A stretch of 64,000 bases of DNA from Progne subis subis (taxonomy: Eukaryota; Chordata; Aves; Passeriformes; Hirundinidae), in contig JAKJHU010000039.1 in the NCBI GenBank assembly GCA_022316685.1, positions 1-64,000 of the forward strand, given 5' to 3'. Below are positions 31,301 through 42,900 of this stretch, in pieces (the first letter of the stretch is position 1; the number at the start of each line of letters is the position of its first letter). The position numbers were made by a program, and so were the translations under genes. The notes beneath the pieces are model-generated. The model did not search any database and had not been told where the DNA came from. It was given only the letters and a program-made list of their open reading frames with translations.

Positions 31301-34300
31301 TTTCTCCTCACTTACACCTGAGAGCCATTCTGCAAAGATGGGGAATAATAAATCAGAAGGGCATAAACATGTTTCTAGTGAGAGAAAGGACAGGGTGGGA
31401 CACCAGAACTTATTTGCTGTGACAGAAGAATAGAGCTGAAGTCCTGGAGGTGCTGACCCAAGCAGGATTTTGGACAATATGGTTGGAGCTGGGAATAGGA
31501 GCTCACCTGAGTATCACCAGGAAGTGGCTCCCATAACCTCCGTGACAGCTATGAGAACCACTCTGCACCTCTGCCAGCTTTGCTTGGTGATAGCAGGGGT
31601 GGGTAAGCACAGGAGTTACAACAGAAGAGTCACACCAAAAGCCAGGACAGATCTCCTCTTGCCGCAAGGAACCCCCAAAAGGCCCAGACCACTGTCTAGG
31701 AGGCATCACAGCCCCAGGACAGGAAGGGGGAGTTGGGTAGAAGGAAGATAAGAGGGTCTGCAAAAGTGATAATGAGACTGACACTGCAGACGGGGCATGC
31801 GATGGGATGGACTGGACAACTGGTTGCCTTATCTCTGTGCTGGGATGGTTTCTGTGGGGAATGTGCTGGTGGCCGGTGGAAAGAGCCAACCCTGACCCCA
31901 TGGGAGGGAGATGCCTCAGGGACAGTGCCAGTGCCCCAGCCCAGCCCTGACACTTGGGGACCCAGGTGTTCCTACCTGTAGGAGACCTGCTTTCTGATGG
32001 CCAAGTGCAGAAACTGCTCCTCCACCTCTGCCACGGCCCCTGCCCCTCTCATCTCTTCCCAAGTGGGATCCATGCTGCGGAGGCACAAGCTGTTGTGCTC
32101 GCCCAGTGCTCTCTGTATCTGCTGCTCCCCGGAGGCTTGCTGTGGCTCCCCAGGCCACCTCACCATCACTCCTGGCAGGGGAGAAGTCTCTCCAGCTCCC
32201 GGAACCTTCAGCCATGCTGGAGTGAGGTGTCTCTCTAGGCGAGGAGTACGACTCTGTCCCCAGAACTTCTTGGGCAGCAGGTCTTGTCCCACAGGGTCCC
32301 ACAGTGCTGCTCTGCTTCGCCTCCCCAGGGCCGTGAGACAATCCCAGCAAGGCTTAACTTCCTGAGGGAGCACAAGCACGAAAGAAAAGCAGTGTCCAAC
32401 TTTGTGCAGTGGTATTTATTGGCCTCTTGATACAGCTTGAGTAGCTCAGGCGCAGCAGCACAGCCTCCTGCTGTCTCTACTGCCCTGCCACTTTGAAGCG
32501 GAGGAATATCTGACACACACACACGGAGATGTTGGTGCTGCTCCTCAGAGGTGCTGGCACTGCGAGAGCAGTGGGGAGGGAGTGAGGAACACAGCGTTCG
32601 CTGGAGAAGCACAATCCAGGGATGATTGCAAGTGAGCGAAAAAGAGCTTGGACTGTCTTCTGCGAGGTCCCTCTGGAGCCAGGCACGTCCGTCACTGTCC
32701 CCGGCAGCGGCAGCTGAGCAGAGCAGCAGGGAAAGGTAGGCAGTGAGGAAAGTGCCTGTGCACAAAGCCTGGAGCAGCTCTCAAACAGCAAAGCAGAAAG
32801 TGAGCATGAGTGTGTGCTGTGTGCGTGGGGAGGGGGCTGCGGGGAGCTGCATCCAGCAGGAAGCCTGGTGTCACCTTAGAGACACTTGAAACTGGCACTT
32901 AACTCTTTGGAGTCTGGGAAGGCAGAGGAGGGTGACAACTCAGCTCCCTGCAGTCCAGCTGACACCTGCCTGCCTGCAAGGGCTGCTCAGGGAGCTGGGT
33001 CCTGGCCACTTGTCTTAACCAGACCTGCTGCCAGGTGAAGTCAGGTAGCATGGAAAACTGCATGACAGCAGCAGCCCCAGCAGAGCAAAATATCTGCTGT
33101 TGTGTCCAATTCTCCAACATGGGTGACATCTGTCCAGGGACAGGGTCCCCAGCTGTGGACAGTGGTACCCATCTGAGCAGAGGTATTGCTGTAGCATGGC
33201 CTCTGTCCTTCTAGTTGGCTCACTCAGCTCCTTGCCACTTAGGAGGCTACATTATTCTTGATTTTTCCTTATTTAAGTCAATTTTTCTCCAATCTTGGCA
33301 TCCAGAGGTAGAAACGACCTTCTGTTCTCTGCCCACATCCATCAGAAAAGTTGCATCATTTATTTGTTCCAGACTGCGACTGGACTTTGTGACTCCAGTC
33401 CCAGCCCATCCTGGTGCCACGGATGTCAGCTGGGGTAAGAGCTCCCTACAAAGCTCCCATATGTGCCTCATTTGTTCTGTCCCAGATTCACATGCTGTGC
33501 CTTTACCTGCTAGGCTCTGGGAAATTCAAATTTTGTGTCTCTAAGAACCATCCCCTGCATCATGGCAAGTTCCTACAATCAAGTATTGCACAAAGAGCAC
33601 ATCACAGTCACCTGTAATCCCAGTGTCTTCCCATGAAAGCCTGGCATGATGGGACCAGGAACCCATCCTCAATCTGCTTGGACTGTTGTATAACCTTGGG
33701 AGTCAGCAGGAGCATCTCATCCCTTGTGCCAGCACTCTCCATCACCTCCATATAGCCCTGTGGCACCTCTGCTGCAGGGTGCTGCAGCACATTCCCATGC
33801 CACTTTTGACCCCAACCTGGGAAGCAGCAGGGGCTGAGGAAGTCCTGTGGCTTTTCCTGGTAACCACAGATCCCTGGCACCTCCAGTTCAAGTTCCCAAA
33901 CCTTTGTCTAGCCCTAAAGGTCACAATGACATCTCTTACTGGCTGCGCCTCCTGGGGGATTTGTTTCTCTCAAGGGCACAGCAGCCCCCAAGCCCACTCC
34001 TCCACGGAATCGTGACTGGCAGGGAGCCCCACACCCTCCTTGCTGTGTGACTCAGCCCCTCCAGCCCCCACAGGGGTTTTGTTCTCCTTGAAAGCTGGAA
34101 TGCTGCTGGATGAGCCCTCCCCCAGCAGCACTGTGCACAAGCACAGCTGGCCCTGGGGAAGCAGCTTCACCCTCACTTACAGGGACAGAGACCTGCCTTG
34201 GGAGCTTGCCAGTACTCCCTGCATGGGTGCATGGCCCTGCTCCATGTCCTGCTGCTGCCCACAGAGGCTGGGAGCAGGCTGTGGAAAGGGAGAAGCAGCC

Positions 34301-37300
34301 CAGGAGCACCTGTTCTCAGCACCCACAGTGAGATGCTTCTTCTTCCCTGGGCTCTTCCTGACCTAGGGAGCCTCTGTTGCCACGAACTATAAGAGCCACC
34401 TTCATCTGTGCCAGCTGGGCTGTCAGGGCAAAGATGGGCTGCCCAGAGGAACTACAGGGGATGCAGAATTCTTGCTCCCAGGGAATTTTGGGAAACATCT
34501 GTCTTGTTAAAGAACTTTGTGGCTACCAGGCTGAGGAAGTGGATGACCAGTCAGGGATGGATAAAAATACTGAAAGGAAGCTGGGTGAGAACAGGGTCCA
34601 GACTTCCAGGTATGAAGGAAGGGAGAGCATTTCTCACTGGTGGATGTGTCAGTGCCAAAGGAAAGGAGCTTCAGGGTGGGAAGCAGAGGCCCTTATTGCA
34701 GGCACAGGAAACCCCTGAGCCAGGCACAGCAGAGCCCAGAACTAACAATGTCTTTGGTCAAGTCAGAGTAAAGGGCTGGACAGTGGGTGCCTCCTGCTTC
34801 CCAAGGGGCCTGATCTTACTCCACAGAAACCCTCTGTGTGGGGAGGAGTTGCCAACAGAGGATTTCTACCTTTCTACCCACATGCCAGATTGTATAGCTG
34901 TCACACAGGCAGGGCAGGGCAGATTTTGTTTGTCTGGAGAAGAGGAGACATCACAGAATATGCCTCCATGAGGGGATGTAATGGATTGCACAGGCTTCTG
35001 CATCTCTCTCTGCCCACCTGACTCTTCTGGATGTCTTGTGTTTCTGTCATGAATGGGGTCACCCTTCACTTGGAGCTCCCTGAGGACTTGGAAGAGCAGG
35101 CAGATGCTGCCTGAAGATGGTGGAGCTGGACAGTAGGATTGGGTCAGTCTTGTCCTCCTGGCACCTTTCAGCTGAGCCAGGTCACCTGCTTACCTGGTGC
35201 TTACCTGTGTACCCAGGGGACAAGCAGGAGCATGCCCTGTGCCCTGGGTAGGGATCTCCTTCTGTGTGTGCATGTGGGACGGTGCAAAGGCAGATTGGTA
35301 TTCACCAAACAGATCCCAGCCCTGGTTTTGCAGGCATAGGCAGGATGTGAGCTTTCTAGGAAGCAGCATTTCTAGTGAGTAAAGCTCCATGAAGGTGCAG
35401 TAGCCTTCCCTGACCACAAGAAGAACCTCCACCCTGCTCACCACTAAGCCCCATTTCAGCAACCAGATTAGAAAATCAACACAGATTTGTTGAGGCAGGC
35501 CAGGTCAGTGTCCATCCAGGTGCTATCATTGTTAACAAGCCCCCCAGCACCTGGGGGTTGTGAGGGGGTGCAACTGCCCCATTTTCCACAGGTGTCCAAA
35601 AGTCCAGGCTTCTTGCCCGGAAACAGGACCAAAGCCTGTTTATCTCATGATGGATATGTGAGGCAAATGCTAGCACATTCCCAAAAGGGAACAGCAAGAG
35701 GGATCATGTCAGGCTCTCTCCTGAGAGCCCTAACAGCACATGTCCTTCTGTAACAAACAAAACATACCCACCAGGCCGCTGCCTCACACTGCAGTGACCC
35801 TCTTGGCAGTGGCAAGCCACAAAACCTAGTATTTTCGCTTTTTTTGTTGTTTCTAATTGGCTGGTAACAGAACAATCGGGAATAATTTGTCTCTGAAAAA
35901 CAAAGTCCATGTTCTGTTAGCAGTTTTTTGTTCAGGGCTTTTGTGAATTGACAGTGCAGATGCTTCTGAGAAATGTGACCCTGAATGGGCAGAAGCCCAG
36001 CTCGTTATGGCAGAGCTCAGCTGGGGCACTTGGAGTAGAGCAAGTGCAACTGAGTGAGGCTGAAGGTGACTTGTAAAGAAGGTGACTCTTGCTTTGCTAA
36101 TCCTCTCAATCTGCTCCAATAAACTGCTGTAGCGAAATTGGTAGGTGTGATTGGTTGGTGCATTTTGGGAGGCATAGCGAGGATCAAAAGATCCTAATGT
36201 GCCTACTTTGAGCAGCTCAGAGATATCTGGTAGACTGCAGAATTAGGAGGATTTGTCAAGATGAAGGGAAATTTTCTCCTGCTGGAAGGGTTCTGATTGG
36301 TCTGGCTGCATTAAAGGAGCCAAAGGCTGAGAACTCTTCCTTTTAAAAGCTTCCCTCTTTCACCTCTTTTGGAATGTGCATGAAGGGTGCAGACCAAAAT
36401 CTCCCTAGAAGGCAATTCCCAAAGAGCTGTGTGAAGTTTCACAAGGCTGAGCCCTTTCTTTGGCTGAAATCTGATGAGTGCAGGGAGCAGCCCCACCCCA
36501 TAGTGGGGGAAGGTGCAGCGTATTGACGAAGGGTTAGGAGGATGCTTTTGGACGAGGTGCTGCAGGGAAAACATCAGATTCTCAACTCACAACTAGTTCT
36601 GGCCCAGAAAGAAACTTCAGGGCAAGGTCAGGCATTTCCTTGCCTAGATGGGTGGGCAGGGGAAGGGAGCTCTGCATGGGTCTGCAAAACCATGTCAGAC
36701 TAACCTGCCATGGATCGCCATCATACTCCCTCTTGGCAGTACAGACCTGGCTCAGAAGAGAGAGCTCCTGTCTCTCCCACATGCTGTTCAATGGCCAGCT
36801 CAGTCAAAACAGCAAGCAACAGCTTTACTCCTCTCCACAAAGAAATTACAATCTGCAGAAAGAGACCTTTGTAAGCCCCAGTCCCCACATTCTGCTGTGG
36901 CACAGTCCTGCTCTACCAGCCCAGCCAGAGGTGGGAGATAGACACCTTATAGCATCTCTGAAAGGAACTCCTGCTTGGGCTGCCTTCCAGATGTGGAGGA
37001 CTGACTGCAAGGAATTGCTTCAATGGCCAAATTCTGATGAATCCACTTGAAGCTTGCTAGAAAATTTGTTTTCTAGACCCTCTGTTGCTTTGTCACAAAA
37101 TCAGGACAAAACCTATCAGTTTTTGCAGACTGTAAATGGACTGTCAGAGGTACAGCCTGACAGACAGCCAGGACCCAGGTCACTGCCCATTTGAGTGCAG
37201 TTGCTCTCCTTTTACAGTTAATGAAAAGTTTTAGGAAGTTTTTCAGACAAGATAGGACCATCATGCTATGAGCTATGTCTTTGTTGTACAGACTCCTGCA

Positions 37301-37634
37301 GAGCCTCTTCATTGAAGAAGCTCTTTGCTCCTCATATACTTTCTTCCATGATCTTTCTCCTTCCAAGAAGATGATTAGTGGTTTTTTGAGGGGGAAGAAG
37401 AAATGGAGGCAGGAGAGTTCTGACTTGCTCAGAACTGCAGAAGAAATGACAATGACAGTGCTGCTGGAAATAAAACATTCAAGTTTGTTTCTAGCCCCTG
37501 ACATGGAGCATGAAGTCCCAGCACTGAACCAGCTTTGCATGTGGCCAGGGAATGGGAGAGGGAGCAGGAGTTGAGGAGCTGTGCATGTAGGCTGCCATGA
37601 CCACCATGCCTCAATGAAAGAACCTGTCAACCCA
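25331..37634. other. Intergenic region between DGKZ 5' end and CREB3L1 3' end
   Basis: About 12 kb with no exon, RNA gene or clear repeat I can support. Frames here are short or lack ATG starts, and none resembles a known protein. AT-rich islands at about 28.3-28.75, 29.57-29.72 and 30.3-30.9 kb stand out from the GC-richer surroundings and contain clustered transcription-factor-like motifs. A lone minus-strand AATAAA is at 32415-32420. Confidence 0.6.
29565..29720. promoter_or_regulatory. Candidate MEF2/CArG-rich element
   Basis: CTAAATATAA at 29572-29581 fits the MEF2 consensus. CTATTTATGG at 29638-29647 is one mismatch from a CArG box. Further AT-rich motifs follow up to about 29710. It lies about 4.9 kb upstream of the DGKZ CpG block. 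Motif clustering only; function is inferred. Confidence 0.3.
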
Positions 37635-39890
37635 GGGCTGATGCTGCATCTTTTTATTTTATTTTTATTTTGCTTCATAAAGCAAATGCAGAGCAAGTGA
37701 TAGAAGGAGGAGAAAGGGTTGCTTGAAAACAAAACAAAACAAAACCCACAAAAAAAAAACTAAGAGGGAAGAAGCAGCTGCTGGAGTATAAGTGGAAAGT
37801 GAGCTGCCATAAGAAAGAAGTTCATAGATGCCAAGCCCGCACTAATTCTTAATAAAATACAATACTGAAAATAGGATCTGAGAGTCTCCAAAATACAATA
37901 TCTTAAGGGATCGGCAATAATACAAAATAAGTTTCATTATGTACAAACGAGTTCTGCTCTTGATCTCTGTACAACGGAGGGAGTGGGAGGCACGGGGACA
38001 TGCTCAGTGGAAGTGCTGGGGTGGAGGAGGGTGTGCTTGGACCCGGCAGTGGTTCTTTGTGCTGGGGTGGAGGTGGAGGATGGGGAATGCAGTGGTATCT
38101 GGTGACCAGCAGGTTCCGTGGGGAGAGCAGAGCAATGATGGAAGCTTTCCTCTTCATCACCCCACTGGCCACGCATGCACGATTGCAGCCAGCTGTGTCC
38201 AAATTTTCCTAAATGACTTGGAGGGGCAAGACCAATTTTCCATAGGGAGAAAAGAAGGATGTGAGGGCCCTTCCCTCACCTTTCTCAGTGCTTGAGCAAG
38301 AGCCATCCCATCCTTCCTCTACAGGGAGCCTTCTCCACCCCAGCCTGGGGAAAGAGGAGAGACTGGGGCAGTGCAGAGTGAGTCCAGGATGCTTCATGAG
38401 AAACAAGCAGAAGAGGAGCCTGCTGTGAGACCTGGCAGAGTGCACAGGGACTTCTGTGTTACACATGGGCAGCCTGCCACATCCCAGATCTCCGACACTC
38501 GTGTCCCACATTGTCCTTCCATCAGATGGCAGCTGAGGGAATGGAGTGAGGAGACACTTCTGCCTTTTTGCAGGACTTTTGCTGGAGAGGAAGAAAGGTC
38601 AGAAATGGGTGTCTGGGTGCTAAAGAGGATGGCTTGAGATGATGTCACTTCAACACCAAACTTGGCAAGTCTGGCCTGAGAGGTGGTATGGCAAGAGTTT
38701 GCCATCTTTGCTGTCATCATTTAGAAAGAAGAGGTCTAAAACTGTCTTTGGTGACCCTGGCCAATTCCAACCTACCACCTGTTTCCTGACAGATGTACCT
38801 GTCTCCAGAAATGCCAGTATGTCCTCAGTGACTTTCACAATGCTATTGTGCACACAGAGGATGTGAGGGGAATGATGGCTAATCTGACAGGCCTCCAATG
38901 GGTTGTGGAGCTCTCCTTGGTGGCTCCTAGGAAGACCCACTAGGCATGAAGCAAAATCAGGGATAGAGAGCTGGGATGGGGGTTGGGTTATGGGAATATG
39001 TTTTTCTCACTCACTCTCAAAGGGGAAGGCCTGCAGAGTGTAAAGTGAGAAGACCACTGACCTGGTTAGCACTGCACTGTAGGGCCCAAGCTGGGAACAG
39101 AAAGAAAAATACCACCCCTGCCAAAACAGGGATGCTAAGGGTGGGGAGAAGCAGGTTGTGAGGGAAAGTTGTTCTGTCTTTCAGAGCTCTGGTTACCAGA
39201 AGCTGCTGGCTAATTTTTATGGTGATTTATCTGTCTGGGATCTCTCTCCCCCACTCCGTTTGTGTGCAGATCTTTGCAGATAGTTGGTGTTGAAGTTACG
39301 TAGGCATGTCCATCAAGAGAAAACTAGAGCAAGGAAGAACTAGGTTTTCTCTCAATGGAGGCAGAAATATACTAACATATGGAGGGCAAGGAATGAGCTC
39401 AAACTCTCCAGAGCCATCTCTCCAGCACCAGTACCACCCACTCCTAAAACACTCAGGCAGGACAGTAAATCCAGCATTTTCTCTCTCCTTCAGGTGCACC
39501 TGATGTAGCCAAGGGGTACACATGTGGGGACAGCCCCCTTGGTCTGGAGGCTTTGGGGAGTGAGCTGAGTAGTTTGTGGGCTCCCCCTGACCTCCCTCCT
39601 CTCCAAGGCAAGCCCACATCCATAGGGTAGTGCTCACTTAAGCAGGAGGTAAGGCCAGAGAAGAGGGAGACTCAGGGCTTCTCCAGACACTTGTTGCTGG
39701 TTCTGGCAGTCCTGTGACTCCCCTCAGAGAGATCAGCACTAATGGAGATGATGGGGAAGGGGAGGAGCTGAACCCAAGGCCAGTTTAGGAGTGTCTAAAT
39801 GCAGTGTCCTCTCCTGCCAAGTCCCCTCAGTTGCTTGGTGAGGAGAGAATCCTGCAATCAGATCAATGAGGCCTTGAGGTCCAGCAGCTG
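37635..39890 (-). other. CREB3L1: CREB3L1 3' UTR
   Basis: About 2.25 kb from the stop codon to the first good polyadenylation cluster. The distal 350 bases (37.65-38.0 kb) are AT-rich with repeated TTTGTA/TGTATT motifs, like a regulated UTR end. No other coding frame is convincing here. The end point is inferred from the AATAAA cluster. Confidence 0.6.
37653..37669 (-). terminator. CREB3L1: Polyadenylation signal cluster of CREB3L1
   Basis: Three AATAAA hexamers occur on the minus strand at 37669-37664, 37663-37658 and 37658-37653. Cleavage would be expected about 10-30 bases further on, near 37625-37645. Assigned to CREB3L1 because it is the first such cluster after its stop codon. Confidence 0.65.
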
Positions 39891-39927
39891 CTACAAGAAT
39901 TCAGTTGTCTCACTGGAGCTTGTCTCC
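39891..39927 (-). CDS. CREB3L1: CREB3L1 exon 12, C-terminal codons and stop
   Basis: A strong acceptor (CTTTTCTTTTCCTCAG) 398 bases past exon 11 is followed by a phase-matching base and [11 protein letters not shown] then TAG at 39893-39891. Human ends DLGPNTTIKLS, so only length, phase and a TT pair agree. The acceptor and total length support it, but the low similarity leaves some doubt. Confidence 0.65.
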
Positions 39928-42900
39928 CTGAGGAAAAGAAAAGACAAGGCATCAGTCAAGGTTCACTGTAGCCTCCTATGTAAATTCACCTCTCTGTGTG
40001 CCCAGCTAGTTTGCTCTGACCAGGATGAACTCCTTCCCCAGGGCACTAAATGGAACACAAACCTGGGACCACATGATTGATCAGCTCTCCACATCTTTAT
40101 GCAAGTGGGACACTGCTTTATGGACAAACTTTTGCTCTAGAAAATAAACTTGTTCTTATGCTCTCTGTCAGCACTAGCCTCCTCCAGGCACTGCTCTTAG
40201 CTGACTGCCTGTCCCAGGCAGCTCAGCCGTCCTTAGCTTGCAGCAGAGGGGAGGGACATGCCTGCTGCTTTACCCCCAGACACCATGCTGTGTTTTGGGC
40301 TCAGAAGGTGGCCCCACCTGCTTACCTCTCACGGAATTGCTCTTTGAGGTGGCTGAGGGTTGGGTCAGTTCGGTTCTGGTCAGGACCCCCCTGGGTTTTG
40401 CTCAAATATTTGGCTGTTTCATGTGTCCTGGCCAGATGAGGCCTTCCCTCCTCAGACTGCCTTTTTTTGGCCTCCCACCCCTCAGGATGGTCCATGGTTA
40501 GAAAGGAGCTATAGCTCTCTTCTAAGGAGCCAGCACCCTCATCATAGAAAAGGAGGCTCCGTGACTGAACTGGAAAAAAGGAGAGCATTGGTTAACAATG
40601 AGGACAAGGTCTCTTGCAATGCTGTGTGGGTCATAATGGTGGTTTCAGCACAGGCTCACCCAGCCTTGCCCACGCGTAACTGTGCAGGATTCCCTCCTCC
40701 CCACAGCTTCGTGAAGCAAATGCCCCACTGGACACACAGCCTCTTCAGAAGACAGCAGTCTTCCCTGGGACTTTTTCCTCATGTTCTTTCCTTTGACATG
40801 TTTTGGGACAATGGTTAGCACAGGATGACAACAACAAGGAGCTGTTAGGGAGTTTGTACCACTGACAGATTAGGAATCTTCCCTTGCCACAGCCCCAGCA
40901 TGCTGGGTAGGCACAGAGGTGAGGATGCTATGTCTGACCAAGGAGTGTCGAGAGAAGAGCTGGAAATAGTTTGACAAGTTGAAATGGAGGAACCAAGTTA
41001 GACTCACTCTTACTAGTTGTGTAAATGTCAGGTGCTGGTGTTGCTTTCACTGTCTGTGATGCTGAAGAGAATTCAGGGAGACAGGGCATCAGGGATCCCA
41101 GGATCAGAACGAAGCAGAGTGCCAGCACCTAGAAAGGAGATCAGCACAGAGTCAATGCCACTAGCCATGAAGAAACACTCTCCCAACAGCACAACAACAT
41201 GAGGCTGTGTAAGAAGATCTGGTCAGATTGACAACTGGATGGATACCTGTGGTCCCCCAAACAGGGAAGGGGCTTGCCATGCTAATCTCTGTTGCAAATT
41301 CAAGAAGGGAAGTCAGAAACTTCCTCTTGTTGCTTTATTTGGAGTTCTGGTTCAATTGTGAAAACTTGCCTGTCCTGTTGAGGAGAGGTAGTGGAGGGCA
41401 TAGCTGAGAAACAAGCTGGAAAAAGAGAGACTCAACAGAAGGGACAAACTCCGCCTTGACGAAAGGGAACCTAACCATTGGCTTAGCAGGAGCTGTTGTG
41501 GGCTGTAAAGAAAACAAACCCACTGAGAGAAATCTGTGAGGTACTACACACAAGCAAAGTGAAGCTACTATTCATGCAAGGACAGAAGTGACAGCAGAAC
41601 TGCAGTTGCCTAATACCTGATAGAAAAGATGCAGAATTCTATGAAAGGGTTAAATTTATGCTTGACCATGTAGATATGCAGGCCCACGTGTCAGTGCATT
41701 CTGCTATCAGGCAGACAAGTCAGAGCTATTTGGCAGTGGTAACAGGAGAAAGATATGTGAAATCTCCCCTGAAATTCCCCTCAGGTAGGTCTGGAGCTAT
41801 CTGGAAATTCTGCCATGACAGTAAAGCTTCAGAGTGAAATGCTGGTGCTGATTGTAAGGGAGTCTATCGAGCTTAGGTAACTGCCAGTACAGAGGAAGAA
41901 GGCACACATGGGAAATGGTACAGAGCCAAATTACTGAATACTCACGTACCATGCACTGGGCTGTAACTACCTGCTGCCAGCTCAGTGCTCAAACTGAGCA
42001 ACCAAAGAGGTGATGCCTCTGTTGGTGACTTCTACTACCTATATATAAACTAGCAAATTTGTCCTGGGTGGATGTCTGTGGGGACAGCCAGCAATTGGCT
42101 TCACTGCTTTTCAGAAGTCACCTATTTCAGAATACCTGTGCCTAAGTAATGCATCAAGGTAATTTTGACCACCAGTGGATTCCAGGAGATATGGAAGATG
42201 AAATTGTAACATGGGGATACTATGTTATGTAAAGAGAGATTTTAATTGTCCAGACTCTTCATGGCTGGTTTTAAAGTAAGGACATTAAATGAAGGCAGCA
42301 TAGTTGCTGTCGAAGCATGTCATATCAGTCACATGAAGAATTTAGAATCCTTATTTGACAAAAACAGAGGAAAAAATAAATTCTGAATGGATGTTGCTTG
42401 GAATTATCACAGCCAAACACACAACTTGGAGAAAAGGGAGCCAGCCCTGTAAAATCTGTTCTTTCTTTCTAAAATAAATCAGGCTTTTTGGGCTGAGAAA
42501 GAGCCGTATGCTTAACATCTTGCTTTAACATGGCTTTCAGCTGGGGTTTTGCAAAACAGCACTGTTTTACTCTTTTTTTGTTTCAGGTTAACTCTGATGC
42601 TCTGATTCCCTTCTAGTTCAAACTTCTACAACACTTCATAATGGTAACTCTTGGCTTGATTCTGAGGAACATTTATGTCACAGCTTTTGACCATCTCATT
42701 ATTTGACCTCTTAAAATTGAGGGAAATTAAACTAGAGAAAACTACTGCAAAACCATTTGGAAAAAGGTGGAGGCAAAATTAATTAAAAAAAAAAGACATA
42801 CTAAGAGTGTATTTTTTCAAAGGGTTTACTGTCAAACTGTGAGGAAGTAGCAGATGGAGTAGCAGAGAGATCTGTTACAGATCTGGCAAGATTCATCCTT

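Noticed and set aside
32235..32765. 176-codon minus-strand frame that looks as if it begins with a signal peptide
   Set aside because: Its first codon is TTG, not ATG, and no splice structure or family match supports it. The hydrophobic start is chance.
37073..37732. 219-codon minus-strand frame covering the CREB3L1 3' end region
   Set aside because: It spans the AATAAA cluster and AT-rich UTR, translates to Phe/Leu/Lys-rich sequence and resembles nothing known.
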